Source: Saxidomus purpurata (taxonomy: Eukaryota; Mollusca; Bivalvia; Venerida; Veneridae). From it: a stretch of 64,000 nt of DNA. The notes under the pieces were generated by a model. That model was not told where the DNA came from and searched no databases. It saw only the letters and a program-made list of their open reading frames with translations. Below are positions 11,545 to 26,000 of the stretch, piece after piece. Numbering within the stretch: the stretch's first letter is position 1; each line of letters starts with the position of its first letter. Both the position numbers and the translations under genes were made by a program. Location of the stretch: positions 12,516,861-12,580,860 of the forward strand of contig JAFMSR010000003.1 in the NCBI GenBank assembly GCA_022818135.1, read 5' to 3'.

Positions 11545-14088
11545 TTTTTGGATGCTCAATCTTTTATTAAACAAGATATTTACAATCTAAGTACAAACCT
11601 GAAAACAAAACAAAGAGAGTTAAATTTAGCACAAATATTAACAATAAAGATAAAATATGTTTACAATGTAGAGTACAGTATTAACAAATTATAACATTGC
11701 AGTCTAACACTTCATAAAGTTTGTATAAAAATATAAAAACTTGGAATCGAGTAAATGTATGAAAAAAACTGTGTGAAATAACTGGAAGGTAATGGAAGAG
11801 AAATTCACAAGAATTAAATGCACTTAGCTCAGTAAGAACACGTGCCTTGTCCGATGAAATCAGCGTGAACTGAAAACCAGCCCCTTACCAGAAAGCATAT
11901 ATACAATCGAATCTGTTTGCCTCTTAGAAAAAGACACCTTACCAAAGGCAAGCAGAAAGGGTGCACTATTCATCAAAGGTACTGGGGCATACAACATTTA
12001 TACATTGTTCTATTGAAGACATAAGCAACCATAATATAAACCATATTCAAAGTAACTGGCCTTTGTTTTTGGCCTTTCTTGGTACATAATATGTTATAAA
12101 AGGCTATTTACATAAATAGAATGATGTATAAATAGCAGGAAAAACATGTTTTGACAAAAATATGATTTTATAGGACTCGAGAAATGAACCACTGCCTGCG
12201 CTATTGATCGTTAGTAAAAACACCAGTGAATACAGACCACCTATCAACAAACACCACTGTTACTTCTGCCAACTAGTGGTCTTTGTTTACAGGTTAAACT
12301 ACCTTCTTGGTAAAGTTTCTTGACTTTTTTTTATAGTAAAAGCTGAAATTTAACATGCTAGCCCTAAGAATGCAAACCTGTGACGTGGATACAACAGATA
12401 ACAAAACCAAAAAAAAAAGTTACATGTTAAAATATACATTAACAAGAAAACAGAAATATAAATGTATACAACATCTGTTTATATTTAATAAAAAGAAGAT
12501 ATGGATCAATGAGTGTCTGTGTATGGCAATATACCTCCAAACTGGTACATTATAAATCCACCAAATACATTGTATCACACAAAAATCAAATGTTATATAC
12601 ATTAGCCTGGGATACTGTAATGTTGATTTGAGGGTCTAAACAGATAAATGACTATCTTCTTTTTGCAGTTATGCTGGTTTCAAGTTTGTTTTTTTTGTTC
12701 AATTTTTATACAAGAGGAAATTACCGTACATGTGTTTTTTGTATAATTGGAGTAAAATTTGCATGGAATGGTCATTTTTTTTTGGGAGTTGTAGATTCTG
12801 AGATATAGCATGACTTTTCATTTCACTAATATGTTCGGTAATTTACGTTGAAATAAGTCTGCTAAATGATAGCGGACATAACATCACCGCCAAACACCAA
12901 GGAAATAAGAAGCCGGTTTATATTTCTACACACTGAGTAACCGTCTTAATCTTTCGATGACTAAGTGACCCTCTCTGGGTGAAAACGAAACGTTTTTACA
13001 GTACAATGTAGGGCCATTGTAAATATTAAGGTTAACATGATACAAGCACTTCTACAATAATTACAAATGCATTAAAATTTCTCAGGTTGTCTGTGATGGA
13101 AAAGCAAAAAAACATGTACAAGTCATTTCGATAACAACAATATAAAGCAATCTGTTCTATTTATTATGTCACCATTCTTTATGTTGTCATTGCCCATTAT
13201 GATGTCACCATCCATTATGATGTCAACACCCAATGATTGTCTAATAAACACAAAGCAGTTTTAAATGTCTAGCGTTTCACCCCCATGATAGCGAAAAACC
13301 TTACTAAACAGGCTTAAACGCGAAGGTTTTCTATTTCTTTTGCCCAAAGAGCTGTTTACTAGATGTAAAATCCAACAGAACTAATTTTACATCATTCTAC
13401 CAGTTTAACAGCAGTCATACTAAATTTCTAAAAATTTAAAGATTAATTTTATATTTGTGAATCATTTCAATCAATGGTACGATATGTATCTAAATACTGG
13501 CTTTCTGCCATTACTTATTTTACCTGATTTTTTTTTCTAATTAAAATGATTTTACCTGTCGTAGAAATACTTCTTTTGAGCAAATTACATAATTCAGTGA
13601 CTGTGAAAGAAATCTCTTGAATAAAAACAAATGAAATATGTTATCCAAATCTCTGCATAATTTACAGTGTAAGAAACCCCAGATATATTTTAAATTTCAT
13701 AAGCCACCACAATTTCTGCACCATTTAAAGTGTTAAAAACCACACACCACTTTTCAATTTCATTAGCTACTGTACCCAAAATTTTGCACCATTCAAAGAG
13801 TAATAACTTTTCAATCTATCCAAATGTTTGCAAAGTTTAAAGTCTTTAAAACCCCACATAACTTTTTAATTTCATTATCTACACCAATTTCTGCACAATT
13901 TAACATACATGTATGTTTAAAGCATTACAAAAAACCAACATTATAATTCAAATTAATTCTACAATCATGTAAATGTACACTGCCATAACTTATATTAAAT
14001 TCTTACATATGCAAAACTCATTATAGAAAACTGTCGAAATTTTTCTTTACACAATATCACTTTACGGTTCACTGTCAACAAGGAACAT
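11545..14088 (-). other. Probable long 3' UTR of the VWA gene
   Basis: This stretch follows the stop codon at 14089 with no recognised mobile element and no other gene. Read on the minus strand, a candidate AATAAA lies at 11568-11563. If that is the used signal, the 3' UTR is about 2.5 kb. It is AT-rich, with scattered repeats of short AATTTCTGCACAATTTAA-like phrases around 13650-13900. This is inference from position only. Confidence 0.35.
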
Positions 14089-17000
14089 TTATTTTGGAGT
14101 ATTATCTTCATCGGACTCCGATTCAAAGAACGCTCTCGCATTCTTCCCCTTGAAAACGAGCGCTGCTCCCGCGTCTTCCGTTGTCTCTGACCGCTTCTGT
14201 AAACAAAATTTGTAAATGATGAATAAATTTTGCAAAAGATTTTCAAAACGCATAGCTTATGTCTTTCTTTACACATGTGTAGGAAACAATAAGTACATGT
14301 ACTATCAAGAGACATGGCTACTAGTTTTGAATTACTAAATATACCTTTGATGAACTTTGGCTTCAACATTCTTTAGTTATTTATTGAACAGTTTCTAGGG
14401 TCACTTTGACCTTTGAATAAAAAATCTGCAGCCTCTGACCGATTAAAAATTAGTAATCTACTTGTCATGAACCATTACCCATTGAGATTTGAAGGACTCA
14501 ACCATTCTGTACCTATTGATCTGAAACCATTGAACTGTTCATGGTCACTGTGACTGTGACCCCCCACACAACTGGTGCAAAAAATTGACACTTGTATTTC
14601 TTCTTGCACAGCGTGTTCAGCATATAAGAATGGATTTATTTTGCTACACACACAAAGTTTGGACTTATCATGTTAAAGAAAGTTAAAACATGCAGTGCTA
14701 CGAACTTTACCTTCCTAAGCTTTGAAAGAAATGACTTGGATTTCCCTTTTCGTTTACTGAGAGAACCACGTGCAGCAACGGCGTCTGCAGGCCCCGCCTC
14801 ACCCTCGTCCTCGTCGTCACTATAGGTACGTCCGTGTGTACTTCGCTCTGTCCTCTGGCGTTGAGCTATATAATTCTCCATTGACTTGATCTTGCCAAAG
14901 GCTTTCTTGTAAGCGGGTCTGCTGCTTTTAGAACTCTCTGCGTCTGCATCTCTGAAATTTCAATACAGATTTTTATACATGTATGTAAAGTTCCACCATG
15001 AAGACCACTCGATACTGAGAGTTTACTCAATGTTTATTTTGATATAAAATGACTTGTAGGACAAAAATGACCACTATCTTAGTCAAATGTTCAGGTAACT
15101 GTACCAAATCAACTATATAATATAATTACCAATTTACCAATCCAAAGGGTGATCTCAATACAAGATCCCTTTTCTGAAAATTTTTCCGGGAATTGAGAAT
15201 AATGTCTGAGCTTGACTCGGACAATATCTAGGTATGTGAATTATTTTTGTATAATATCTAAAATATGACACATACAGAGAAGAATTGAGAATACATCATT
15301 TCAACATGCAGTATAAGTACATATACAGTCACACCTGCTTTAAGTGACCACATGCGGATCCTGAAAGTGTGGTCACTTCAGGATAAATTGCTATCATCTT
15401 AAATAACAATGGAGGAATATAAAGTGGTTTCATAAGTAAGGTTGTTGCTTAACTCAGGTGGTCACGAGGACAGGGTTGACTGTACTTATTTCTTCAATAA
15501 TTTCTATTCTTTTTTATGCCTTCAGGCCACACCTTAACTTCAAGCTATCACACACTTGCTATCTATATCCCCTACCCACTTTTCAACTACTGTAATTCAT
15601 TTGGAAACTTCTGTTTTGACCCTTTTGTTCATCAAAAAAAAAATTCCCGCTAGCTTCTGCTTCAAATCAATTACTATAAACCGCTCTTCCATGAAGGTAA
15701 AATTATATGTAACTTACCTGGTATGTCTCCATGCAACCCTCTGGTTCATCAATGCTCTCTCCCGCGACATTGTGTACATTCCTTCCTGAGCCATTTTAGC
15801 TGCAGTCATCGCAGTATGTCTCGCCAGAACATCTACTTTGGCATCTGAAAAGTACAGTATGTTGTCTCATGATTTTCAAGATCAAAGGTTGTTTTTTTTT
15901 CTCCAACAGGGTTTAACCCCCGTTTCAAAATATTTCAGTTGTTTACAAATCGGCAGTTTACCTATTTATCATTCCTGGAAAGGACCAGTATGAGACTTCT
16001 ATCCTCCATAAAAATTTGTCAACTTTTTCATACAAAGAATCCGGTCATTAGAAAGACTCCAACCCATGACCCTCAATCTAGAGGTTAAGTGATTACAAGT
16101 TGGTGACCTTTACCATTCATCCACCAACGTAGGGTAATCGAAAACTCAGTGTACACATATATTTTACAGTAACAATTACACTGTAGGAAGAGATTCTTCA
16201 GTTCCCATTATAAAACAATTTCAAAATTTCACTGCACACTTTTACCGGTACCATGTAAATCTTACTACATTTAAATTGTGTAATCATAATACATATGGAG
16301 CTTACTCTTTTCTGCCTTTCTTCTATCTCTTGTGATAGGTTTGGTGCGAGTGATCACCCTCAGTGCCTTGGCACCTTCTATATCTGTATATAAAATCTGC
16401 AGCTGAAATGGTAACTCTTTAGGCTCGTCAGTAACCTGTGGTGCCGTAGATGACCCTGGTGCACTGAAAGGGGCAGCTCCTTCTGTCATTGGCTCACTCG
16501 TAGATGGTTTTTCTACACTTTGACCTGTATTTTTAGCAGCTTTTTTTCCTTCGCCAGATGTAACGCTTCCACTTTCTTCCATAACAGCATCAGTATCATC
16601 AGCAGTTTTAGTGTCCTGTGACCCACTTGCTTCTACATCCATTTTCTCATCTGATTTAGTGCCCTCTGACCCGGTCTCCATCTTGCATTCTGTTTTAGGT
16701 TCTGTTGTAGCTATATTGAAGAAAAGAAAAAACTACTTAACCATAACTTGCTATTTCTTTTTATGAATTTGTTTATCTTTCAATTTGGACAGAAGGATTA
16801 ATTGTTCGTTAAAATAGCAAATCATACATTCTGATCACAATCTGTTGTGATTGCAAACTTAAGCCAGAACTACTTTTTGGTTACAAAGCCAGAATTACTT
16901 TCTGATTGCAAAGCCAGAACTACTTTTTGGTTACAAAGCCAGAATTACTTTCTGATTGCAAAGCCAGAACTACTTTTACTATCAAAAGCTGAAATTAATC

Positions 17001-20000
17001 TGATTATGTAATGCTTTATGGGTAAAATGGTACTTTTGATTTTCATCCACACTACGCATGACCATGAATACTTCTACACTTACTTCCAAGGTAGCCACTA
17101 ATATTTGTCTTAAACTGATACCAATTAGATTAAAAAGTATTTTCACGTCCTTACTGCCCATAAAACAAGAGCTGTCAGTAGGACAAATCAAGAAACATTT
17201 TCACAGAGTTATCTTCTCTTGCTAGGTAGGTGTCATGATGGTACATAAGTATCCCAACTTTCAAACAAAAAATTCAAAACTATGTGGCATGTATACATTA
17301 CTTTTATCAGCATCTTTTGGCTTCGTACGCACACCGTACTCGAACGAGACCTCTGTATCAGCAGTGACGTTTCCAACTTCCTTTTTAATTTTAGAGTCTT
17401 CTGTCTCTTCGTAGAAGAAAAATCTACAAAGAAAACAAACCAGCTGTTTAGATTATTTTATAGTATACATTTATACACACTACACTTTGCCATGTTCATA
17501 TCATTAATTCTTCAACTCTTGCATTCCTGGAGGCAAGTATTTCTGCCTTAATGGCGTAACAGACCATGATCAGCTTCTATGTCTGTACAGTCTAATCATG
17601 ATCTGCACTGTTCGCTCCTTGGTAGGTATATTTTCATTCAGCGTTCCTATGAAAAAATAAAGTAAAACCTGTGTTTAAGACTAGTGGTGCAACGATATAC
17701 CAGTATACCAGTATATTGTGATACTGAGCCTGGCCGATATGTACCACGGTACAAATTCCCATACCCCGATACTCGGAGTTAAATGAACTTTACAAAGTGC
17801 TATACATGTAAATAATTCAGAAAAAGAAGATCATGTTTTACCGTCTTTGGTTCTAAATATAGCCCATTTGAGTTAGCTTTCAATAGGCAGTTTCGGATCA
17901 TTTGTGATTAACTTTAGGCACTGTATTTACGGCAGTGATTTGTTTTTTTCTATTTTCTTAGCTTTTCTGTTATATCAATGTATTGCAATAGGTATTCCAA
18001 TATGAGTTGGCTATATCACAATATATCCCAATACATGTTTGACCGTATCGTTGCACGCCTATTTAAGACCACCTCTGAATAAAGAATAGTTATTTAATAA
18101 TAATAAAGACCAGGAAGGACAAAACATTGCATTATTCAGCTGTTGTGGAAACACATGTAACACCAGATAGGGGCAATTTTAACCTGGGGTCATGAGTGAT
18201 TTGAACAATCTTGGTAGAGGTCAATTGTCATAAGCCTTTTGGTAGAGGTCCACTAGGCAATGCTACATGCTTAGTGCTACATATCTAAACTCTAGGCCTT
18301 GTGGTTTCAGAAAAGAAGATTTTAAAAGTTTTTCCTATATTTGTCTATGTAAAAACACGTGAACCCTCGGGCATTTTGCGGGGGGTCCATAATTTGACCT
18401 CTGGAGAGTCCACTAGGCAATGCCACAAGCTAAATATCTAAGTGTTAATTTCCTTCCCATTGCCATGGTAACCAGAGTTCTGCATGGTATGGAATTATTT
18501 GAACAAATATGCGAGTGCTTCATGCAAGGAAAATTCCTGCCAAGTTTCATCTATATTGGCCTAGTTGTTTCACAGATGACATTCGAAGGAAAATGTGAAT
18601 GTACATGGTAAAATGTACGTAATCAGGACACCGGATGGTGAGCGATCCTAATAGCTCACTCTGGCACTTTGTGCCAGATGAGCTTACAAATAATACACCT
18701 GTCCACTTCAGGAATGCAGCTGGGCAAAGGTACATTTTTGTATTGAAATCCCTAAGAAAAGTAAATGAAGCAGACCAATTTGAAAGATGGACGAGTCCAT
18801 TTTAGAAATGCAGGAAGATCAAGGGTCAAAATGTAGAAGCAGGTACTCACAATTCTTTATGAAGGATGAACGTAGCTGTAACATTTGTAGCGATGATTTT
18901 GTTGGCGAGGATGGTGCTGAATTCTTGTGTCAGCTTCAACGGATCTACAATGTTCACCTGAGAAAGAAAAGAGTGACATGTATGAAAAAAGAGTAACGTC
19001 TAATCATACAGATTTATATTTATGAAATATGAAGTCCCGTGTAGAAAGAAATACTGATCAATTTACCAAATCCTTGAGTGGTTGACTTTTTTTTACACAA
19101 CAATTAAAAACACATAGGTAAAGTATTTGAATCATCTTTGCAGTACTTACTGTAAATTGGGGAAATATTCACAATGATTTATTTTTCGCTATTTTCGCAA
19201 ATTTCCAAATTCGCTAATTTAAAAATCTCGGAAAAGATTCATTTCATATAGATTTACTATTACAGAATTCTCCTTATGCGAATCTAAAACTTGCAGATAA
19301 GACTTGTGTCTGTTCACAAATCGTGAAATTTTAGTCACACGAAAATTTACCACTTTACAATAATAGTACGTCATATATTGCTGTGACCTATCACAAACAA
19401 GGTTACATCCAAGTGCATTAGAATGACAACTAAATGTACATGAGCAGAACTGTATGTGATACATAAAATGTCTGGTCTTTAATTTTTCTCAATTACCTGC
19501 CCTCCTGTTTTGTCTGCCATTTTGCCAATCTCCACAAGTTTACAGTCAGTCCCTTTGATAGTTATCACAGATATAGATACTCTGAAACAACAAAACGGCA
19601 ACAATGAAACTAACAGTAAACTGGTAAAATTGAATCAGCAAACATAAAACTAAATAGGAAAAAATGAATTGTCAAATATGAAACCAAATCTGAGTGCCCA
19701 AGTCTTACATGTAGCAAGGTTTTGGGTTTCTGTGAAGCTTAGACCCGCAAATTTCTGTCTAACTTAATAATCAATAGAACATCTGTACAGAAGCCTCTCC
19801 AAAAAGGTATTAACTCCACAGCCTTGGTATACATTAGCTGACATTTTGATCTACATGTACAGTCAAATCTGTGTTAAAGACCACCTATAAAATAAAGACC
19901 CCCCTGCAAATAAGTATGTAACTCTCCCTAACTTACAAAGAAGTAAAAGGTTTGTTCCACCAAAGGGGCAATACTGTAGCAGTCTTTATATTCATGAAAT

Positions 20001-23000
20001 GTTCATTTCGTGAATTCCCAATTTTCTATTTATTCGCAAAGTATTGAATTCGAGAGTGTGCACCGTTTTATATATTTATATATTGTCATTGTCTGTTTTT
20101 ATATGAATATTATATAATCACTGTTTGTTTGCCATTCTAACGAGTTTGATGAATTCGTGAAAATTACAATAAAAACGTTGACTTTTACAGTATGTTGACC
20201 GTCTTGCAAGTGATATGTAACAAATTGTTACTAACAATCAATTCCTTTAAAGGGCAAATCAAAAGTTGGCCACTTACCCTTTTTCCATGGCAGAGTCTGA
20301 CACTTCCTCATAGAATTTGATACCATCCTCTAGTCCCTGGTCATTATTGTGACCCTCCAATTTACCCATTCCAACATTAGCCAGTCCATCTGTGCACAAG
20401 ATGACCTTTGACCCTCTCGTCCTGGAAGCCATGGTGGTCGCCACCAGTAAGGCGGGTCCTAATGCTGTTGGTCCACATTCTTCTAAACTACAACAATCAA
20501 TATATAGATTTTAGTTAGTCGTCGTGCCAGTGATTTGTCGTGTTGACGAGTTGTCTGCAGATGTATTGTCGCATCTCTTATTAAACATCAGTACAATTAG
20601 CTTATGGTCACTTCATCCCCGACATTAGTAAACATATTCTGTGTCTGACATTTAATTAAAGAAACACCCTTGCTTATATTACCAGTACCATGAATGATTA
20701 TACAAATATCCGACCCAGCTTTGAGTGTAACAGTAAAAATGTCAACATGAAGGCAATACTGTTAAACAAGGCGACAGCCTTGGTTTATACAGTATTTTCC
20801 CGAAAGTTGACATTATGCCACTATGCACATAGTGTATTTTTACAGTTTTTAAAAGCAATGTGTGATGTTTATTTTATTAATGCCGTAAATAAATTATTAT
20901 GGGTACTTGGCATACTGTTACGTGACAAAGATTAATCGGACTAGAAAAAAGACAGTTGATTGTGTCTTGCACTAAAAGGAAGCAACTACTGCATACCGTT
21001 ATAGTTTGACTAAAATCGATACTGCACAGTCTAATGGAAACAATAAATAATTACCGTTACATGCCTGACAGTATATTTCTAGCGGTCACATGCTGCCTCA
21101 ACAGAAACAGTATAAATGCTAACTGTTTGTCTATAAGTGTTTAACATGGATAATAAATTGAGTCATAATACTATGAAATAAACTGACCCATCAGATCAGA
21201 TCGGAAAAATGGGTAAACTTTCCACATCAGTGAATATGCCTATAGACATTCTTACTACCCTAGGTTTTACAATGTGTAAACAAGGAAGTCTAAAAATACC
21301 ATTTGTATGAAGGCTTTCGAGTTTCCACATTTGACAGGTTTTATGTCGTCTGCTTAAACTGCCTTACAAGTATACATGTAAACTTACTCGAAGAGTTTCT
21401 GCCCAAGCTGCTGTCGTGTGTTTTTAATGGCCTCTGGGAAAGGTTGCTCACTTGCTAATGTTTTAAGCGTATCTTTGTTTCCAAGTTTATCACCAGCGAT
21501 GGAGACAGGATCTATTTTACCATCGCCTATAACTGTCACCTATAATCCAAAAAAAATCAAAGATTCTTTTCCAAAGCAAACTGCATAAAAAGAATTGTTA
21601 GATAATCTCACCTTACAGAATTTCAAAAATGGACTAGTTTATCTTTCAATTTGGACTGTACCAATAACTCTACAAGCGGGTGCAATTTACGTGTAATTGT
21701 TTACTGTAAATTGGGTCATTGACCCTACCACTGTTGGCAGCAATAAATTAATATAACCATTGCAACTAATGCAGATCATGAGCAGCTTTTATACTATACT
21801 GAAGCAAAAAACAAAAGCAGGGTAACAAAAATATGTAATAATGTCAAAACGGCTATGTGTAGAAGTAGTGATATCATGCACTTACTATCTAAACTGGTTT
21901 TGAGTGATTTTAGGGCGATGAGCACAGTGACCGAGATAACTATCTGACCGATTTTCATACTTCTACACATAGCTGTTTTGATGTTATTACATATTTTGTT
22001 ACCCTGCGTTTCTTTTTCGCTTCAGTATATTAACCCTGCTATTCAGTCAAGTAAAGTTTCAGTGAGCACCCCTTAGAACAGTTAATGGTACGGTCTAAAC
22101 TGAAAGATAGACAAGTCCATTTTTGGAATTTAGTAGGGTCAGGGTAACTGGTAAGCTCTGATGTTAAAGACATAAGTAATTCTGAACAACAGTGGTCAGA
22201 TCAAATAACAATACAAATGCAACCCCCATTTATAAAGGGGCATGATAAGATTTTAAGAACTGCTTTTGTTCAAATCCTGACCACTTCTTATTAAATACCA
22301 ATTATCAACATATTAGGTGTTTTCGTTAATATATATATTTACAAAACCTTTTTTAGATTTCACTTAGCACAATACTATACAAGTGGGTTTTCATTTACAA
22401 AAATTGCAACATGACCAGACTTCAAACTTCCTGTAAATAAATCATATACAAAATTATCAATCAAATGCATCACTAATGTTACATTCTCTAAAGGAAAATA
22501 TAAAGTAAGTTCTGTTTTTCACTACTGTTTTCATCAATTTACATGCCTCATATAAACAGGCAAATAGTTCTTGTTTAGCCATATATAAACTTCCGCACTA
22601 AGATTCATACCTCGTTACTAAATGTTACGAGTGCCACTCGTCTGTTCGGATATTCTTTCGCCATCTCCTGAAGCTGGTGATCGATAGCTGCCTGTACCGA
22701 CTGCAGTCGAGAGATATATGTCACGTTACGGCGTTGACTGGGTAGGTACTGGTCTGAGCGTTCACGATTCAAGAGTTGAGCACGTCGTAAACCCGAAGCA
22801 CCTCTGAGTTCGACATGACCTGGTACCTGTTGATGTTGAAGAATCAGAAATGAACAGTCAAACCTGTGTCAAACAGCCAATTTTATCATAATCAAAAGCA
22901 ACCATTGATACAAGATGCCTGCACAATGCAGGTGTATTTATTTGATTAATGTCCTGCTTTGGACACAATCGATCTTACCTTTACTTTCATTTTATTCCTA

Positions 23001-26000
23001 ACTTGTTTATTTTCCACCCATTGTGCAACGTTTTTGATTAGTGTCTATTGTGTATATATTTGAAATATGTTACGATCGGTAGTGTCCTTAGGCAAGACAC
23101 AGATATTTCCACATGCCTCTCTCTCTTCTACCTTGATTCCATCTGGATTGAGTCTCGAGAGTGGAAGCTCAACATACAACTCACTCGGACACTGCATCAT
23201 GCTGACTTCCTTGAGAGGTGTTTACTACCAAATTGATCCTAAATCACTACTAGGGAATCTTCCATACATATGGTGGCAATTTATTGATGTATTGAAGTTA
23301 CCTTGGTTGTACTTTCGTACATTTTACTTGGTGAGAGAAAATCCTTCAAAAAGCCGTATAGTTATGGTCATGCTGAGTACAGTTTTAAGTAAGTGGAAAA
23401 AGAATAAGGCAATGAAGAAAAGGTTTGCAAAATTATATTAATGTTCATTATCAGTATAGGTATGATATTTTTCTATTTGACTAAAAGTAGGCAAGGTAGA
23501 GTTATTTTTCTTGCACACTGCACTTCCTACCTATGTGCTATGTCAGTGTATTAAGTTTGAAGAAAATCCCTCAAGTACTTTTGGAGTTATGCTCCGGAAT
23601 TTTTTTTCAAGTAAATCTGATAAAGGGGAATAACTCTAAAAGTAGGCAAGGTAGAGTTATTGTTCTTGCACACTGCACTTCCTACCAATGTGCTATGTCA
23701 GTGTATTAAGTTTGAAGTAAATCCCTCAAGTACTTTTGGAGTTATGCTCTGGACAAAACTTTAAAAGTAAATCTGATAAAGGGGAACAACTCTAAAAGTA
23801 GGCAAGGTAGAGTTATTGTTCTTGCACACTGCACTTCCTACCAATGTGCTATGTCAGTGTATTAAGTTTGAAGAAAATCCCTCAAGTACTTTTGGAGTTA
23901 TGCTTAGGACAAGTAAATCTGATAAAGGGGAATAACTCTAAAAGTAGGCATGGTAGAGTTATTGTTCTTGCACACTGCACTTCCTACCAATGTGCTATGT
24001 CAGTGTATTAAGTTTGAAGTAAATCCTTCAAGTACTTTTGGAGTTATGCTCTGGACAAAACTTTAAAAGTAAATCTGATAAAGGGGAATAACTCTAAAAG
24101 TAGGCAAGGTAGAGTTATTGTTCTTGCACACTGTACTTCCTACCAATGTGCTATGTCAGTGTATTAAGTTTGAAGAAAATCCCTCAAGTACTTTTGGAGT
24201 TATGCTTCGGACAAGTAAATCTGATAAAGGGGAAAAACTCTAAAGGTAGGCAAGGTAGAGTTATTGTTCTTGCACACTGCACTTCCTACCAATTTGCTAT
24301 GTCAGTGTATTAAGTTTGAAGTAAATCCCTCAAGTACTTTTGGAGTTATGCTCTGGACAAAACTTTTAAAGTAAATCTGATAAAGGGGAATAACTCTAAA
24401 AGTAGGCAAGGTAGAGTTATTGTTCTTACACACTGCACTTCCTCCCAATGTGCTCTGTCAGTGTATGAAGTTTGAAGTAAATCCCTCAAGTACTTTTGGA
24501 GTTATGCTCCGGACAAAATTGGGACGGACGGACGGACGGACGGACGGACGGACGAAGACCATTTCTAATATCCCCTTCGCCTTCGGCGGGGGGATAAAGA
24601 ACTTGTTTTGTGATCGGAATAAATGAATTAGTATAACTAACAAGAGGCCCTATATGGCTCACCCGAGTACAAGTGCACTTGCCTGGTGGGTGTGGTTAAT
24701 TTTGACCCCATTGGCATGATTTGAACAAAGTAGGTGGAAGACCACAAGACAATGTTACATACCAAATATCTAAGCTCTAGGCCTTGTAGTTTTAGAAAAG
24801 CAGATTTTAAAAGTTTTTTCTATACCAAACGACCCCCTGGGCAGGGTAAATTTTGACCCTGGGGGCATGATTTTAACACACTTTGAACAGGTCCACTAGA
24901 CACTGTTACACACTAAATATCTAGGCTCTAAACCTTGTGATTTTGGAGGAGAAGATTTTTAAAGGTTTTCATATTTACGTCTTTGTAAAAACAAGTGATC
25001 CCCTGGGCGGGCCAATATTGATCCCAGGGGCATAATTTGAACAAACTTTGAAGAGGTCTACTATGCAATGCTACATTCTACATATCTAAGCTCTAGGTCC
25101 TGTGGTTTCAGAGAAGTAGATTTCTCAAGTTTTTCCTATATAAGCCTATGTAAAACCAAATGACCCCCCGACTGGCCGAGCGGGGTCAGTTTTAACCCAG
25201 GGCTCATAATTTGAATAATCTTAGTAGAGGTCCACTAGACAATGCTACATGCCAAATATCTAAGCTCTAGGCCTTGTGGTTTCAGAGAAGAAGATTTTTA
25301 AAGTTTTACCTATTTTTTGCCATAGCAGCCCGAGTTCTGCATTGAATGGAATTGGTAGAGCTTCATGCAAGGAACAACTCTGCCAAGTTTCATCAACATT
25401 GGCCCAGTGGTTTCAGAGGAGATGTTGTTTGAAGCAAAATGTTGACGGACGACGGACAATCATCCATCCTAAAAGGCTAAAAATATGGAGATTCGTACTC
25501 ACCTCTGTAGTAACACACATGCTTCCGGACACATCCACACAGAAAACAACCAGTGACTCGTCAAGCCCCATCGGCCCGCTAGCTGTTGTCGATAGGGCCG
25601 GTTCCAACATATACGTGACATCAGGTTCCAAGGGCTTTTCTTCCTCTTCAATATCAACAGCATTCCGTGTCTCGCAGTACTCGCAGGTCCACATCTAACA
25701 AAACAAATGTACACAAACTGAAAGCTCTTGCCTAATTTAAACACGTGTAAACATATTCAGAGTATAAATCAATACGAGTACATGTATACATGTAAATATA
25801 GAGCGTACAATCATGATAATTATTATGTTGATCAAAGTGTTTCTATTTTTAGCTCTTGCGACCATAATATGTAGGGGAGATAAAAATTTTGCCCCTTTTA
25901 CACAAAGGACTGTTCAATTCCTCCTAAGCCGGGTGAAAATGTTGCCAGATTCTGGTGATGTAGAAAATAGGATGTGAAACATCAATGTCATTCCACAGAA

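Noticed and set aside
23048..23441. Two overlapping plus-strand open frames (62 and 124 aa)
   Set aside because: They begin in a SINE fragment inside an intron of the minus-strand VWA gene and have no recognisable protein features.
24420..24643. Open frames with GRTDGRTDGRT or VRPSVRPSVRP
   Set aside because: Translation of the (ACGG)n microsatellite of a pearl-like element.
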